60,379 nucleotides of DNA from an uncultured Clostridium sp. Lineage in GTDB: Bacteria > Bacillota > Clostridia > Lachnospirales > Lachnospiraceae. Each line of letters starts with the position of its first letter. Within the stretch, counting starts at the first letter, position 1. The stretch is taken from positions 1 through 60,379 of the forward strand of contig CAKSBP010000021.1 of assembly GCA_934438135.1 (NCBI GenBank), in the 5' to 3' direction. Both the position numbers and the translations under genes were made by a program. Shown here in pieces: positions 60,181 to 60,379 of the stretch. The notes beneath the pieces are model-generated. The model did no database searches, was not told where the DNA came from, and saw nothing but the letters and a program-made list of their open reading frames with translations.

Positions 60181-60379
60181 CCTTGCTGACGCGGTAAACA
60201 AACAAAATAAACCGCCAGCAAGGATTTTTGAACTATGATAACTGAACAGTGAAACAACCTTGAAAATTCATTGAATATAAAATTTTAAGAACAGCATCTT
60301 TAATTAAAGATGCACCCAAAAGAACAGTAAATCGAATCGAAGGATTCGAAGAACGGAAAATTAGCCAAGCTAAAATTCT
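60181..60379 (+). other. Leader of a probable rRNA operon (16S gene outside the window)
   Basis: The transcript would begin within a hairpin CCTTGCTG-AC-GCGGT / ACCGC-CAGCAAGG (60181-60223) followed by TTTTT. Then come ACTGAACAGTGAAACAACCT and TTGAAAATTCATTGAA, which are like pre-16S leaders of Clostridia. The window stops before the 16S gene, so the identity rests on promoter strength and leader style. The hairpin with T-run near +1 may be a partial terminator or a processing stem. Confidence 0.6.

Noticed and set aside
1..60379. CRISPR array, prophage or insertion sequence
   Set aside because: I found no regularly spaced repeats, cas genes, phage structural genes, integrases or transposases.

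Overview
The window is AT-rich, Gram-positive, low-GC DNA. The gene content points to a flagellated, potentially sporulating member of the Clostridia, most probably Lachnospiraceae. Evidence includes spore genes (BofA, YyaC), a flagellin island with a long DUF6240-like protein, a complete Tad/Flp pilus locus with a DUF6382-FHA protein, DUF5711 and TSCPD proteins, clostridial-style TTG/GTG starts and SigA promoters of the TTGACA-17-TATAAT type. The genus cannot be fixed from the sequence alone.

Layout. (1) 0.1-5.3 kb: trmB, a tiny Lys-rich ORF, trxA, a convergent AI-2E family transporter, tRNA-Lys(CTT), and a two-gene type II restriction-modification system (Dam/DpnII-like methylase plus a PD-(D/E)XK nuclease). 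(2) 5.4-11.5 kb: radical SAM protein, corrinoid adenosyltransferase, then the MoxR / DUF58 / transglutaminase trio. (3) 11.6-19.7 kb: transketolase, a small alarmone synthetase, an unrecognised 383-aa protein with possible cysteine-protease features, a secreted InlB-repeat/Ig-like protein, an S1-domain protein, an acetyltransferase and a Nudix hydrolase. (4) 19.7-25.6 kb: a TetR-family regulator with a promoter-embedded palindrome, a GH13 enzyme and glycogen branching enzyme, a candidate small RNA, an acetyltransferase and dtd. (5) 25.6-31.5 kb: a flagellar island (DUF6240-like protein, flagellin, FliS) behind a sigma-28-like promoter, then divergent yaaL-like and bofA genes.

(6) 31.5-44.4 kb: the most unusual region, a Tad/Flp type IVb pilus locus. 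It holds a prepilin peptidase, TadZ, TadA, TadB, an enlarged TadC, a 57-aa Flp pilin, a large membrane-anchored protein, two TadE-like pseudopilins (one carrying two predicted zinc-binding repeats), a DUF6382-FHA signalling protein and a rhomboid protease, followed by a flavodoxin-SCP2 fusion and a HIT protein. A 161-bp palindrome sits inside the locus, and the prepilin peptidase has no ATG, GTG or TTG start.

(7) 44.4-60.4 kb: mostly housekeeping. It contains murG, a TSCPD protein, mtnN, pgi, an M15 peptidase, niaR with a PTS-IIC-like permease, a phosphofructokinase with an altered nucleotide motif, dnaX-yaaK-recR, yyaC, a LysM membrane protein with a possible degenerate MPN fold, a DUF5711 protein and a CvpA-family protein. 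The window ends in the promoter and leader of what appears to be an rRNA operon; the 16S gene itself lies outside. Carbon-flow genes (tkt, glgB, pgi, pfkA) are scattered rather than clustered. The dnaX-yaaK-recR-rrn arrangement resembles the origin-proximal order in Bacillus, but yaaL and bofA have been separated from recR by about 22 kb.
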